From contig CAVVZB010000001.1 in the NCBI GenBank assembly GCA_963752695.1, forward strand, positions 558,001 to 622,000: DNA of 64,000 nt, in the 5' to 3' direction. Numbering within the stretch: position 1 is the stretch's first letter; the number at the start of each line of letters is the position of its first letter. Positions 27,519-36,700 of this stretch are shown piece by piece. This DNA is from Bog-113 sp963752695. Lineage in GTDB: Bacteria > Acidobacteriota > Terriglobia > Bryobacterales > Bryobacteraceae. The position numbers and the translations under genes were made by a program. The notes beneath the pieces are model-generated. The model searched no databases. It saw nothing but the letters and a program-made list of their open reading frames with translations, and had not been told where the DNA came from.

Positions 27519-27537
27519 AGGGATGTGACGCGCCAGC

Positions 27538-27906
27538 TTACGGTTTGGCCGCAGCCATGTATCCGGTCAGTTCATGTTCCGAGTTGTAGACACGGTCCAC
27601 CCGGATCAGCGACTGCTCGTGGCCGGTCTTACTTTTTAGGATGTCGTTCACTTTGGCGTACAGGAGGCGGTCTGGTGCATCGGCGGGCAGCGAAGAAATC
27701 AGCTCCGGTTCCAGCCAGAAAACGCTAGTGCCCTTCGGCGACGGCAGGAGCGCTACTTCGTGCGCCTGCGGGATGCGTGGCTGGTCGTGAAACCAGGCTC
27801 GCGGCGTAAGGAACACGAAGGCAACGATCGCCGCAACCATGATGTCGTATTGCCACGAAGCGCGCGGATAGTCCCACAGAATCACACGCTTGAGGCCGTT
27901 CAGCAC
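27538..27906 (-). CDS. Small single-span membrane protein of unknown function
   Basis: This 122-residue protein has one membrane helix (about residues 22-40, MVAAIVAFVFLTPRAWF) near the N-terminus and then a soluble alpha/beta region with no recognised motif. The start is 3 bp after the homoserine dehydrogenase stop codon, and the LolA-like gene begins 19 bp downstream. The place before a LolA-like protein suggests an envelope role, which is inference. Confidence 0.7.
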   Translation of the reverse strand: MLNGLKRVILWDYPRASWQYDIMVAAIVAFVFLTPRAWFHDQPRIPQAHEVALLPSPKGTSVFWLEPELISSLPADAPDRLLYAKVNDILKSKTGHEQSLIRVDRVYNSEHELTGYMAAAKP

Positions 27907-27909
27907 CCT

Positions 27910-28821
27910 TTAAGCGTAGCATTCCCGATAGATTTCGACCAGGTCAGCATAGACGCCAAAGGCTGTCTGTTCGACCGCTGGGGAGAGCGAGACGGTCCCG
28001 AACGTACCCATCAGGTCGGTTTCAAACAGGATCGCGTTGGAAGTTCCGGCGCCAGCAGCGAGAACATCGTTTCGCTCCAGAACTTCCGGCCGCGCGGAAA
28101 GCCGCAATTGGCCGCCCTCCAGCCGGGCCCGGCTGACCAGAACCAGCTTACGATCCCCGGCCGCCAGTTGGCGAACGCGTTCTGGGGTCCATTCACGAAT
28201 GCCCGCACGATCCACCAGCAGGGGAGTGCTGCTCGCGTCCATCAGCACGTTCGCCAGCGCGGCGATTTTAGCTGCTGAATCCCAGCCGTCAATGTCGAAG
28301 GACGCGTCGGCCTCGGCAACGCCCATTGCTTGCGCATCGGCCAGCCCTTCATCGAAGGTGCGGCCCTGTTCCAGTGCCTCAATCACGACTTTGGTAGTCG
28401 AATTCAAAGCACCCCGTATGCCGAGGACGCGAACCCGCGGCATCCCGTGGCGGAACAGATTGAACACCGGGGCCCCATCCATCACGGCGGATTCAAAGAG
28501 AAACCGGACTCCCCGCTCACTTGCTTCCCTCGCCAGTTCGGAATAGAAGAGAGCAAGGGGGCCTTTATTGGCGGTCACAACATGCATGCCAAGTGAGAAA
28601 GCAGCCCGGATGTGGCTGGTCGCGGGCTCACCTGTGAAAGGATTCAGGGTGGTCAGCTCGACTAAGGTGTCCGCGCGGCAATTCTCTAGAAAGGCGGCAG
28701 CCGACTCCGCTGCAGGCTCTGAGCGAGAGTGAAGGCCTGCGACGGTAAAACGCTCGTCAGCAGCAAGTAGTGGCCGCAGCGCACGAGCTACACTACCGTT
28801 TCCAAGCAGGGCAAGTTTCAG
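27910..28821 (-). CDS. Homoserine dehydrogenase
   Basis: This enzyme reduces aspartate semialdehyde to homoserine. The Rossmann start LALLGNGSVARALRPLL, the core VVTANKGPLALFY and FLFESAVMDGAPVFNL, and GILRG-like IRGALNSTTKVVIEAL are family landmarks. DASFDIDGWDSAAKIAALAN carries the catalytic Asp/Lys region. It lacks an ACT domain. No ATG, GTG or TTG lies at the expected N-terminus. The CTG at 28821-28819, 10 nt after GGAG, gives 303 residues; a TTG farther up would overlap the peptidase gene. The start is therefore uncertain. The gene lies between an S9 peptidase and a small membrane protein. Confidence 0.85.
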   Translation of the reverse strand: MKLALLGNGSVARALRPLLAADERFTVAGLHSRSEPAAESAAAFLENCRADTLVELTTLNPFTGEPATSHIRAAFSLGMHVVTANKGPLALFYSELAREASERGVRFLFESAVMDGAPVFNLFRHGMPRVRVLGIRGALNSTTKVVIEALEQGRTFDEGLADAQAMGVAEADASFDIDGWDSAAKIAALANVLMDASSTPLLVDRAGIREWTPERVRQLAAGDRKLVLVSRARLEGGQLRLSARPEVLERNDVLAAGAGTSNAILFETDLMGTFGTVSLSPAVEQTAFGVYADLVEIYRECYA

Positions 28822-28837
28822 ACTGTTGCCAGCTCCG

Positions 28838-30766
28838 TCAAAGATTTTCTTTGAACCATGCAATGGTCCGCCGCATGACATCCCGCTGGTGCTCCGGTGT
28901 ATGGAACCGGTGGCCTTCATTCGGGTAAACCACAAACTGCGTCTTCACGCCCAACGTCTTGAGCGCGTGCCAGAATTCATACGACTGAGGGGCGGGACAT
29001 TCCGCGTCGCTGTCTCCTACCAGGATCAACGTCGGCGTTTTCACGTTCTTGATAAACGTGATCGGGGAACTCTTGGCGTAGATCGCGGGATTGTCGTACA
29101 CCGAAGCGCCGAAATAGGGGATCATCCACTGATCTATTAGGTTCTCGCCGTAGTAGCTCTGCCAATCCGAAATTCCCGCGCCAGCGACAGCGGCTCGGTA
29201 GCGCCCCGTCTGCGTCACGGCCCACATCGTCATGTAACCGCCGTAGCTCCAGCCGGCAATTCCGATTCGATTCGGATCAACTGGAAACGACGCAATCACC
29301 TGATCGACACCCGCATTGATGTCCCGCAGGTCGCCATACCCGAAATCCTGAACGTTAGCGTGCGCAAAAACCTCGCCGGCGCCATAGCTACCCCGAGGAT
29401 TTGGAAACAACACGTAAGCCCCTTCGGCGGACATCCAGGAGAGATCGAACCAACCGGGCCATCGGGGCTTGTTGGCGGAAGCCGGCCCGCCGTGCACGGA
29501 CACTACCAGCGGACTCTTCCGGGCAGGATCAGAATGCGCGGGCGCCATTAGCCAGCCTTCCACCTGAACGCCATCGCTCATCCAATGAACCTTCTGTGCC
29601 GGACCCCAGGCTGGCTTGAGAGCCCGATTAGCGCGCGTCCGCGCCGACCACTCGCCGATGCGGCCGGCCCACACTTCCGGCGCCCGTTCCCACGACGAGC
29701 GAACCGTGGCAACTGTCCGCCCATCCGCCGCCACGGAAAGCACATCATCTCCAGCGCCAAGCGACTCGTCTCCCTTCCAGAGCGTCTCCGCGACGCCGGA
29801 AGCCGGATTTAACACCGCGATGGCCGTACTTCCATCCACGGTTTCGGTGAATAGGATCCGCCCGTCGGACAAAGTCTGCAGAGAACTCGGCGAAGCTTTC
29901 CGCCCCGGCGTCAAGTTTCGCGCTTCACCGCCGCTAGCGCTTACGGCGAAGATATCCCCGCCTGTCGCGCCCTCGTCGCTCATGATCCCGCCGATAAACG
30001 CGATCTGACTTCCGTCCAGAGTGAAGCGGGGTTCGGCGATTTGGGCTGGCGGTCTAAGCACGTGATGCGTGACTCCGTCGCCCGCGCCTACAGTAAATAG
30101 CTCCGCCACCCACCAGTTGTTGTCTCCATTTCCCTTGGCGGCCGTGTAAGCTAGCTGCGATCCGTCGGGTGACCAATCGAACTCATACACATAAGTGTCG
30201 GCGGGAGTGATCTGCCGGTACGATCCGGAATCGACGCGAACCAAGGTCAGCCGCTGCTCGAAGAACTTGTCCTCCACCACGCCTTCATCCCGCAGCGATG
30301 GTTCCAGCGGACCGGCCACGCGCTTGGCATTTTGAGTGAACAAGATCGCGATGGTCTTGCCGTCCGGCGACCAACGGGGGTTGGCGAGATACCCGGTCAA
30401 TGAGGTCAGCTTGCGGGGCGGACCGCCCGCCGCGGGTGTCACGTACAACTGAAGCTGCTTGGCCGAGGCACAGTCTGAGAGAAAAACCAGGCGAGCACTA
30501 TCCGGGCTCCAAGCCATCCCGCGCTCTTCGCAGAACGCCTTTCCGGTCCCGGCCGTCAGGCGCTTACCGTCCAACGTGATTGCGGTATTGCGGGATTCCG
30601 AACCATCTGCGTTGCGCAGCGCCTCCACCCAAGCCAGGTGCTTTGCGTCTGGTGAGAGCGAAACCTCTGGAAACTGGACGGCTTGATTATCGGGATTTGC
30701 GGGCGATTGCGCGCAGGCTAAAAGGGCGAGCCCTGCCCAAAGAAGTGCGAGAACGAGACGATTCAC
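28838..30766 (-). CDS. Exported S9-family prolyl oligopeptidase-like peptidase
   Basis: This 642-residue protein has a signal peptide (cleavage near LACAQS) and a beta-propeller of WD/PD40-type repeats (SPDGKTIAILFT, DWSPDGSQLAYTA and others) over residues of about 25-370. The C-terminal alpha/beta hydrolase domain carries the nucleophile Ser507 in GIAGWSYGGYMTMW, the catalytic Asp in LVGDSDAECP and the His in NEGHRFHTPEH. It resembles dipeptidyl or acylaminoacyl peptidases. It would degrade peptides in the periplasm. The gene overlaps the upstream methyltransferase gene by 4 bp. Confidence 0.92.
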   Translation of the reverse strand: MNRLVLALLWAGLALLACAQSPANPDNQAVQFPEVSLSPDAKHLAWVEALRNADGSESRNTAITLDGKRLTAGTGKAFCEERGMAWSPDSARLVFLSDCASAKQLQLYVTPAAGGPPRKLTSLTGYLANPRWSPDGKTIAILFTQNAKRVAGPLEPSLRDEGVVEDKFFEQRLTLVRVDSGSYRQITPADTYVYEFDWSPDGSQLAYTAAKGNGDNNWWVAELFTVGAGDGVTHHVLRPPAQIAEPRFTLDGSQIAFIGGIMSDEGATGGDIFAVSASGGEARNLTPGRKASPSSLQTLSDGRILFTETVDGSTAIAVLNPASGVAETLWKGDESLGAGDDVLSVAADGRTVATVRSSWERAPEVWAGRIGEWSARTRANRALKPAWGPAQKVHWMSDGVQVEGWLMAPAHSDPARKSPLVVSVHGGPASANKPRWPGWFDLSWMSAEGAYVLFPNPRGSYGAGEVFAHANVQDFGYGDLRDINAGVDQVIASFPVDPNRIGIAGWSYGGYMTMWAVTQTGRYRAAVAGAGISDWQSYYGENLIDQWMIPYFGASVYDNPAIYAKSSPITFIKNVKTPTLILVGDSDAECPAPQSYEFWHALKTLGVKTQFVVYPNEGHRFHTPEHQRDVMRRTIAWFKENL

Positions 30767-31290
30767 CGTTGGTATAAATAGAGTACATGGCTGCGGCCCG
30801 CGCCATCGTCTTCGATTGTCTCGATCTTGACTGGGCGCCAGCCCTGAAATTCGAAATCGTGGGAAACGACGCGCGCACCATGCTTCAAATCTCGTTCCAG
30901 CATCGGTTGAATCAGGTTGTTCGATTCTGGCAGTAGGTACACGGTAATCAGGTCGTAGGAAGAATACCGCTGCTTCTGCAGATCACCGTTGATGATGCGG
31001 GCGGTGCTAGCTAGCCCGAGCTTTCGAATCTGGACGCTGCTGTCCCTCACCAGCAGCGGATCGATCTCCACTCCGACCGCGTTGGCGTGAAACTCGCGCG
31101 CGGCTGTAATCACAATCCGGCCGTCTCCACTCCCTAGATCGCACATCCGCTCACCCGGTTGCAGGCTCCCGAGCTGGAGCATGCGTTCGACAATCGTCTG
31201 CGGTGTTGGGTAAACGGGAGCCAGGCGCGGCAAGTCCGAATCGCCCAGGGCGCCGAGTGTGAGTAGCAGAAGCGGCGCTAAGTAGGTCAT
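30763..31290 (-). CDS. SAM-dependent class I methyltransferase with N-terminal signal
   Basis: This 175-residue protein begins with a hydrophobic stretch (YLAPLLLLTLGALG) and then has a methyltransferase core: MCDLGSGDGRIVITAA is the SAM motif I, VGVEIDPLLV motif post-I and YDLITVYLLPES motif IV. The pattern VTPxxVVxxMLxLxxxxPGxxxxDLGSGDGR resembles the group of short methyltransferases found in many bacteria. The substrate is unknown, and an exported methyltransferase would lack SAM, so the hydrophobic N-terminus may be a membrane anchor. It is the first gene of the operon ending at 25716. Confidence 0.8.
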   Translation of the reverse strand: MTYLAPLLLLTLGALGDSDLPRLAPVYPTPQTIVERMLQLGSLQPGERMCDLGSGDGRIVITAAREFHANAVGVEIDPLLVRDSSVQIRKLGLASTARIINGDLQKQRYSSYDLITVYLLPESNNLIQPMLERDLKHGARVVSHDFEFQGWRPVKIETIEDDGAGRSHVLYLYQR

Positions 31291-31654
31291 GCGAAATGCG
31301 TCTAGCCCCGTCAGAGCTTAACACTACTTTCAGCTGACGGCTTCGGTCAGTTCAGGGTTTCCCGGCTAATATTCTTCTTCCGCGCTATCGCAAGGAACAA
31401 TATTCAACAGAATTGTGGAAATCTTTGTGGAAAGATCGCGTCCGGGGATCTCCAATTGCCTGTCCTGATACCGTTTTGTAACTGAATGCACATATATGCA
31501 GCAGAGTTGCAAAATTCTTCGGTCGCTCCAATAGATTCAGCAGCTTAGAGATGAGAATGTCACCTCATTTCTGCAGATTTCTTGCTAATTTCGATATTTT
31601 CGCATTGTTGCTATGTGAGACCGACGCTATCCGCGTCGACGATAAAGGACCTGT
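31291..31654. other. 364-bp AT-richer intergenic region
   Basis: No gene was seen. The stretch is clearly more AT-rich than its surroundings. It separates two minus-strand genes and should hold the promoter of the methyltransferase operon. Weak stems are GAGATGAG/CTCATTTC (31548-31571) and GACGC/GCGTC near 31630, the latter just after the pyrE-like gene; neither has a clear T tract. Confidence 0.5.
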
Positions 31655-32269
31655 TCAAATCCAGACCTGTTGGAGCGGCTCGCCTCGTCCGCACATAGCG
31701 CAATCCGACTCGTCCGCGTAATAGCTGGCGTTCAGCTTCGCAAGGTAGTAAAGAGGCAGTTTGCCGAAGTCTTTGGTGTCCGGCATGGGTTGATAGATGA
31801 TCACTGCCATCGCCACGACATTCGCGCCATTGCTCTCTAACAGCGCCTTCATTTCGGTCAACTTTTTACCCGAACGTAGGATGTCATCGACCATCACCAC
31901 CTGCTCTCCCGGATGCTGCTCGAGGAACTGGCAGAAGCGCATGGGTTCTTTGTCGTCCTTCTTTTCCGCCCAATAGACCTGCCGGGCGCGCAAAGCTTCG
32001 CACATGCCGTAGGCAATGGGCAGACCCGCGGGTCCCGCCGCCACAATCGATAGTTCCGGGATCGCAGCACGCAATTCAGGATTAGAGCGCACCATGCGGC
32101 TCAGACCCACGCTAAGCATGCGGGCGTGCTGGTAATAGCGCATGGCAAGCGGCACCTCCAGGTACTCATCGGAATGAAGGCCTTGGGGAGACTGGAAGTG
32201 ACCGTGGCGGAGCGCTCCCGTATCTCGTAGAACGCGTACAACTTCGTCAGGTGTAGGTAGCAAGTGCAT
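31655..32269 (-). CDS. Orotate phosphoribosyltransferase-like protein (PyrE type)
   Basis: This 204-residue type I phosphoribosyltransferase carries the PRPP loop VVMVDDILRSGKKLTEM. LHSDEYLEVPLAMRYY at residues 32-47 resembles the OPRT substrate region (family SGxxSxxY). A C-terminal CAMCGRGEPLQQVW (residues of about 190-203) contains a CxxC and a small motif not typical of classic PyrE. It may use orotate or a different base. It follows the transporter gene by 51 bp in the same direction. A link to the synthase upstream is possible but unsupported. Confidence 0.75.
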   Translation of the reverse strand: MHLLPTPDEVVRVLRDTGALRHGHFQSPQGLHSDEYLEVPLAMRYYQHARMLSVGLSRMVRSNPELRAAIPELSIVAAGPAGLPIAYGMCEALRARQVYWAEKKDDKEPMRFCQFLEQHPGEQVVMVDDILRSGKKLTEMKALLESNGANVVAMAVIIYQPMPDTKDFGKLPLYYLAKLNASYYADESDCAMCGRGEPLQQVWI

Positions 32270-32320
32270 GTAGGCGCGTTCGACCGGGAACGCTAGCTTC
32301 AGTTTACGATGGACAGCTTC

Positions 32321-33763
32321 TTAGGCTGATGGAAGCACCAGCTTGGCCTGTATCGCGGCCACTCGAGCGCGGTCCAATTGGAAACGAAACGCCACCAGCG
32401 CCGCGACCGCTAGAAGAATCGCCGGAATTAATCCGTACGAAATTCCGATCCGTTCCACTACTTGTGGCCCCTGCGCCTCCCTGCCAGGAACCAGATGGAT
32501 AAACCGGCTTAACAGCACGCCGCTAATCAGCAACGCTCCGCCGGAAGCGATCTTTTCGCCGAAGTTCATGATCCCGAAACAGGTGCCTTCCCGCCGGATT
32601 CCACATTCCATCTGATCCTGGTCGACCACGTCGGCCATCATGGAAAACGGAAGCACCCAGAGCGCGCTGGCAAACAGGCCGGCGAGCGCATTGCCAAATA
32701 GGAGCGGCACAGGATTGTTCGTCCCCAGCAGATGGCCGCGGCCAACCGCCAGACTCGCCAGTACCAAAATGACGACCAGCCCCAAGGTGGAACCGACGAA
32801 GAAGTTACGCTTTTCGCCCCTCCTGGCAAGCCAGATCCAGAGGGCGATACCCACGGCCGCTCCCGCATAGAAGGAGCCCTGAATCGCGCTCAGAACCCGG
32901 CGGTCTTCAATTCCGGCATACCACTTCAGGAAATGCAGCCAAAGGCTAAAGTTGACCACGACGGCCAGGGAACTCACGATGAAGCTCAACCAGAGAACCC
33001 GAAAATTTGAATTCCGCAGAAACATCCACATGCCCCGGAAGAAATCCGCCGAGCTTGCCGGTATTTCCTCTGGATTGCTAAAGGTCCGCCGCGATTGCGT
33101 CCCGAACACAGCGACCAGCCCCGTGGCCACCATGAGTGTTCCGAAAGCCAAACCCATCAGCGGATAGCCCGCATACTGCAGCTTCGGATCGGCGCCGTCC
33201 GCCCGTTTATGCAGGAACACCAGGAGCGGCAAAGTTGCGGCGGCCGCCATGCCTAGCAGCCCAAGCAAGCTGCGGATCGCGATCACCCGCGTCCGCTCGT
33301 CGTAGTCGGAAGTCAGTTCGGCGCCAAGGCTGAGATACGGAATGCGATAAGTGGCAAAACAGAAACGAAACCCCAGTGACGAGACCAGGAGCCAGCAAAA
33401 AAGTTGGGGAGTGCTTAGGTGCTGCGGAGGGCTGAGCAGGGCCCAGAAGAACGGGCCCATGCCAAGGCAGCCGAACAACATAAACGATTGGCGGCGTCCG
33501 AAGCGGAACCGCGAAGCATCCGAACGGAACCCGATATACGGGTCTAGGACCGCGTCCACAATCAGCCCGGCAGTGACGCCTATGCCAGCGAGCGTACCGT
33601 CGAGGCGCATCACGGAGTTATAGAACAACAGGACGTAGATGCCGAACAGGCCCATGGTGGCCGTGATCGGGATCTCTCCGAGCCCGTAAAGAACTTGCAG
33701 TGCGAGCGACAGTCGCGGACGCGCGCGAGCAGCCATTCCGGGAGCCACGCTAATCGCGCTCAT
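32321..33763 (-). CDS. GPH/MFS-type cation symporter-like transporter
   Basis: This 480-residue protein has about twelve membrane helices. The segment DPYIGFRSDASRFRFGRRQS is the signature of the glycoside-pentoside-hexuronide:cation symporter (MFS_2) family, here in its RxxxGRRxxF form. The family includes sugar symporters and the lysolipid transporter MFSD2. It starts 19 bp after the PKS stop codon and must be cotranscribed with it. Export of the PKS product or import of a lipid precursor is inference from that position. Confidence 0.83.
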   Translation of the reverse strand: MSAISVAPGMAARARPRLSLALQVLYGLGEIPITATMGLFGIYVLLFYNSVMRLDGTLAGIGVTAGLIVDAVLDPYIGFRSDASRFRFGRRQSFMLFGCLGMGPFFWALLSPPQHLSTPQLFCWLLVSSLGFRFCFATYRIPYLSLGAELTSDYDERTRVIAIRSLLGLLGMAAAATLPLLVFLHKRADGADPKLQYAGYPLMGLAFGTLMVATGLVAVFGTQSRRTFSNPEEIPASSADFFRGMWMFLRNSNFRVLWLSFIVSSLAVVVNFSLWLHFLKWYAGIEDRRVLSAIQGSFYAGAAVGIALWIWLARRGEKRNFFVGSTLGLVVILVLASLAVGRGHLLGTNNPVPLLFGNALAGLFASALWVLPFSMMADVVDQDQMECGIRREGTCFGIMNFGEKIASGGALLISGVLLSRFIHLVPGREAQGPQVVERIGISYGLIPAILLAVAALVAFRFQLDRARVAAIQAKLVLPSA

Positions 33764-33782
33764 GGACGTGGGATGTGCCGTT

Positions 33783-36700
33783 TTAAGCGATCACAGCGGT
33801 GGCGACGGCCACATGGCCATCGCGCCGCGTCAGAGCAATCAGTTTCCTGCCAGTCAGGTCCGGGAACATGGCCACCAATACATCCGATAACTCTAGCTCG
33901 ATTCGGCCGGAATCAATGTCGAAGTTTGTAATGTGTAGCGAATGCAGGCCCTGATGGAACCCCTGGCCAAGCGCCTTGGAGACTGCCTCTTTCGCGGTCC
34001 ATAGCCGAAGCGCCCACTCATCGTGACTGGCCGGCGAAACTTTCGCCAGCATGGCCCGTTCCTGGTCCCGGAACGCCAGCTTTTCATAGTGGCTGGCGGG
34101 GCGTTCCAGTGTTTCAACGTCAATGCCAACCCGGATCCCCGGCGCGAGCGACGCAATTGCGGCGGCCACCCCGTGACTATGCGTAATAGAAATAGAGGGA
34201 CGTACGGCCAGCCGGTCCATCCACGCGCCTTTGACCTCTGGCTTCCCGTGAGCATCGTAGACAATCTCTACATCCGCCGCGCCCAGCACCACTCCATACT
34301 GACTAAGGACCAGCTCCCGCACGGCGTCTTTGGCCGCGCATCGGCCAAGCAGCCACTCGTGTTTGCGCTTGGCAACGGCTTTCTTGCTTTCCCACTCGGC
34401 CCGCTCCGTGGGGTTGAGAACCAGGTAGGCCAGTGCTTTCAGCCAAATGCTATGGGACGATTCCAGAAAGTCACTGGAGAGATCATCCAGCTTGCGGCAC
34501 GCAATCGCCGCCGTTCCGTTCAACCCGGCCAGCGGTTCCGGCCACGGACTCGAAACGTAAGATTCTTCCGGATTGATGCGGAGTTGCAGGAATCGTGGAG
34601 GCTGCGGAAACCGGCGGGTCTCCCAGCCGAGCAGGCGATAGTAGACCTTTCCCGCCCGGTCCAGAACTTCAATATCGGAGTGCACGACCATGTCGCTCTC
34701 GAATTTGCGGACCACGCGGCACTCAAGCGTTATGCCAGATGGAGGATCGGCTTCGAAAATCTCGAACGACGCCACGCGATAAGGGAACAGATCGGTCCCT
34801 TTCTCGATCGCTTCCCAGAACCAGTACGCGACCACTTGGCCTGCGGCATCCAGAAGGATCGGATCGAAAACGAAGTCGGGGCGCGGATTGCCGGTAAATA
34901 GGATTTCCGAGGGCAGGGTGACTAAAGTTGCGCTGGTGCCGTTGCGCCCGGCGCGCTCCACGCTTTGGACGCCTTGCATCATGGGTCCATGGAACATCCC
35001 GGTGCGATAAAGCATGGCCGAGTCCCAGGTGGAAGGTGTTTCGTTTTCGAGTTGGAAGGGCATGGGGCCGCCCGATACTGGAGGCCGGTCTCCGAAAAGA
35101 ATCACGGCCTCGGCGAACACGGGCCGTAGAGCGGACGCGCTACCCGCTTCCCGCAACGCGACATGAATTTCGCCCGGCGCCTTTTGCTTAGCGGTTAACT
35201 CCACCGTGTAACCCGGTTGCTCAATGGTGACCCAGCGCGCGGCACGGATGTCCCGCATCCCGGTGCAGACTTTTCCAGGCGCGAGCAGACTCCCTGCCTC
35301 GGCCAGCATCTCCATCGTGACCGTCAACGGTACGACCGGGAGCCCCAGCAAAGACGGGTCTTCCTTGGAAACATCACGACCCAGCGTGTGATCCCAGAAG
35401 ACGTTCTCGGTCGCGAGATCGAAATGGTGCAGCGCGATTGCGTGCGAGCCAGGAACGATTTCCACGATCTCGTTGAGAAACGGCCGGACGGGATCCTGGA
35501 CCGCGACGGGCTGGGGGGGCGGCATCGCGGCTTCTCCTGAGATTCCGCCCAGGTAAGTGGTCAGGAATAGCTGCTGCGATGCGAGGAACTGCTGCATGGT
35601 GCGCAGATGTTCCTCCATCACGGCGGACCGCATCGACGCAGGAGCTCCCGCCACAGCCACCGCAGCCGGAGCTTGGGCGGGCACGGTGACCTGCGCGGAC
35701 ACTAGCTCAGCCGGCGCAGCCGGGGCATGCCTGACATCGCCGTTTACGGCGCGTGCAGGCGTCCCATTTTCGGATTGGGCACTCTTCTTTACGGGCCGAT
35801 TTGGCAATTTGAAATCTTTAGGTAGCCGGATGGGTTGGATACCGGTGGCCAGCACCATCGAGCGATTCTTCTTGACGGGCAGGTCGATTTCCACCGGATT
35901 GCGGCGCTCATACAGCGCATCCAAATTCACGGGGACGCCGTGCGCAACCAACTGCCCCAACATATGGTGCAACTGCAGCGTTCCCGAACGATGCTGCACA
36001 TTGGACGGAATCGCCACATGGGGCTTCCCGCGAAGCACGTCATCGACAAACCCGCTCAGATTACTTTTCGGTCCGACTTCGACGAAAACGCGCACGCCGT
36101 CGCGGTACATGGCCTCGGTGGTCTCGCGGAACCGGACGGTGCTCGCCCACTGAACGGCGGCCAACTCGCGGATTTTTTCCGCGTCTTTCGGATAGCGCTC
36201 GGTGGTGACGCACGAATAAAGATCCACCTTGGCTTCACCAATCCGCAGGTGGTCGAAGTGCGTCTTCAGTGGCTTGCTGAAAACCTCAAACCAAGGTGTG
36301 TGATAAGCCCGGGCGAAGGGCAACTTCTGGGCAATCGCAGCCTTACCGGCCAGGGCCGCCAGCAGGCGATCGATGGCGTCTTCCTTGCCGCAGATCACGA
36401 CCTGGTGAATACAGTTGTCGAGCGCAATATACAGTTCGCCATTGCTGTTGGCGACCAGATCCTCGAGCAGCTTGTGGTCGGCGCCGGCGATGGCGAGAAG
36501 CACCGCCTCCGGAATGCCGCTGGTCGTGCTGAGACGTTCGAATACTTCGTACACGCCCCGGATGTGAGCCAGTAACTCGTCTTCATTTCGCACCTGCACC
36601 ACGTCAGCGGCCAGCAATGCGGAATGCTCACCGGTGCTGTGGCCCACCATTGCGTCCGGGCGCAGATGGAACTTGCGCATTAGAGCTGCCAGCGCCTGGT

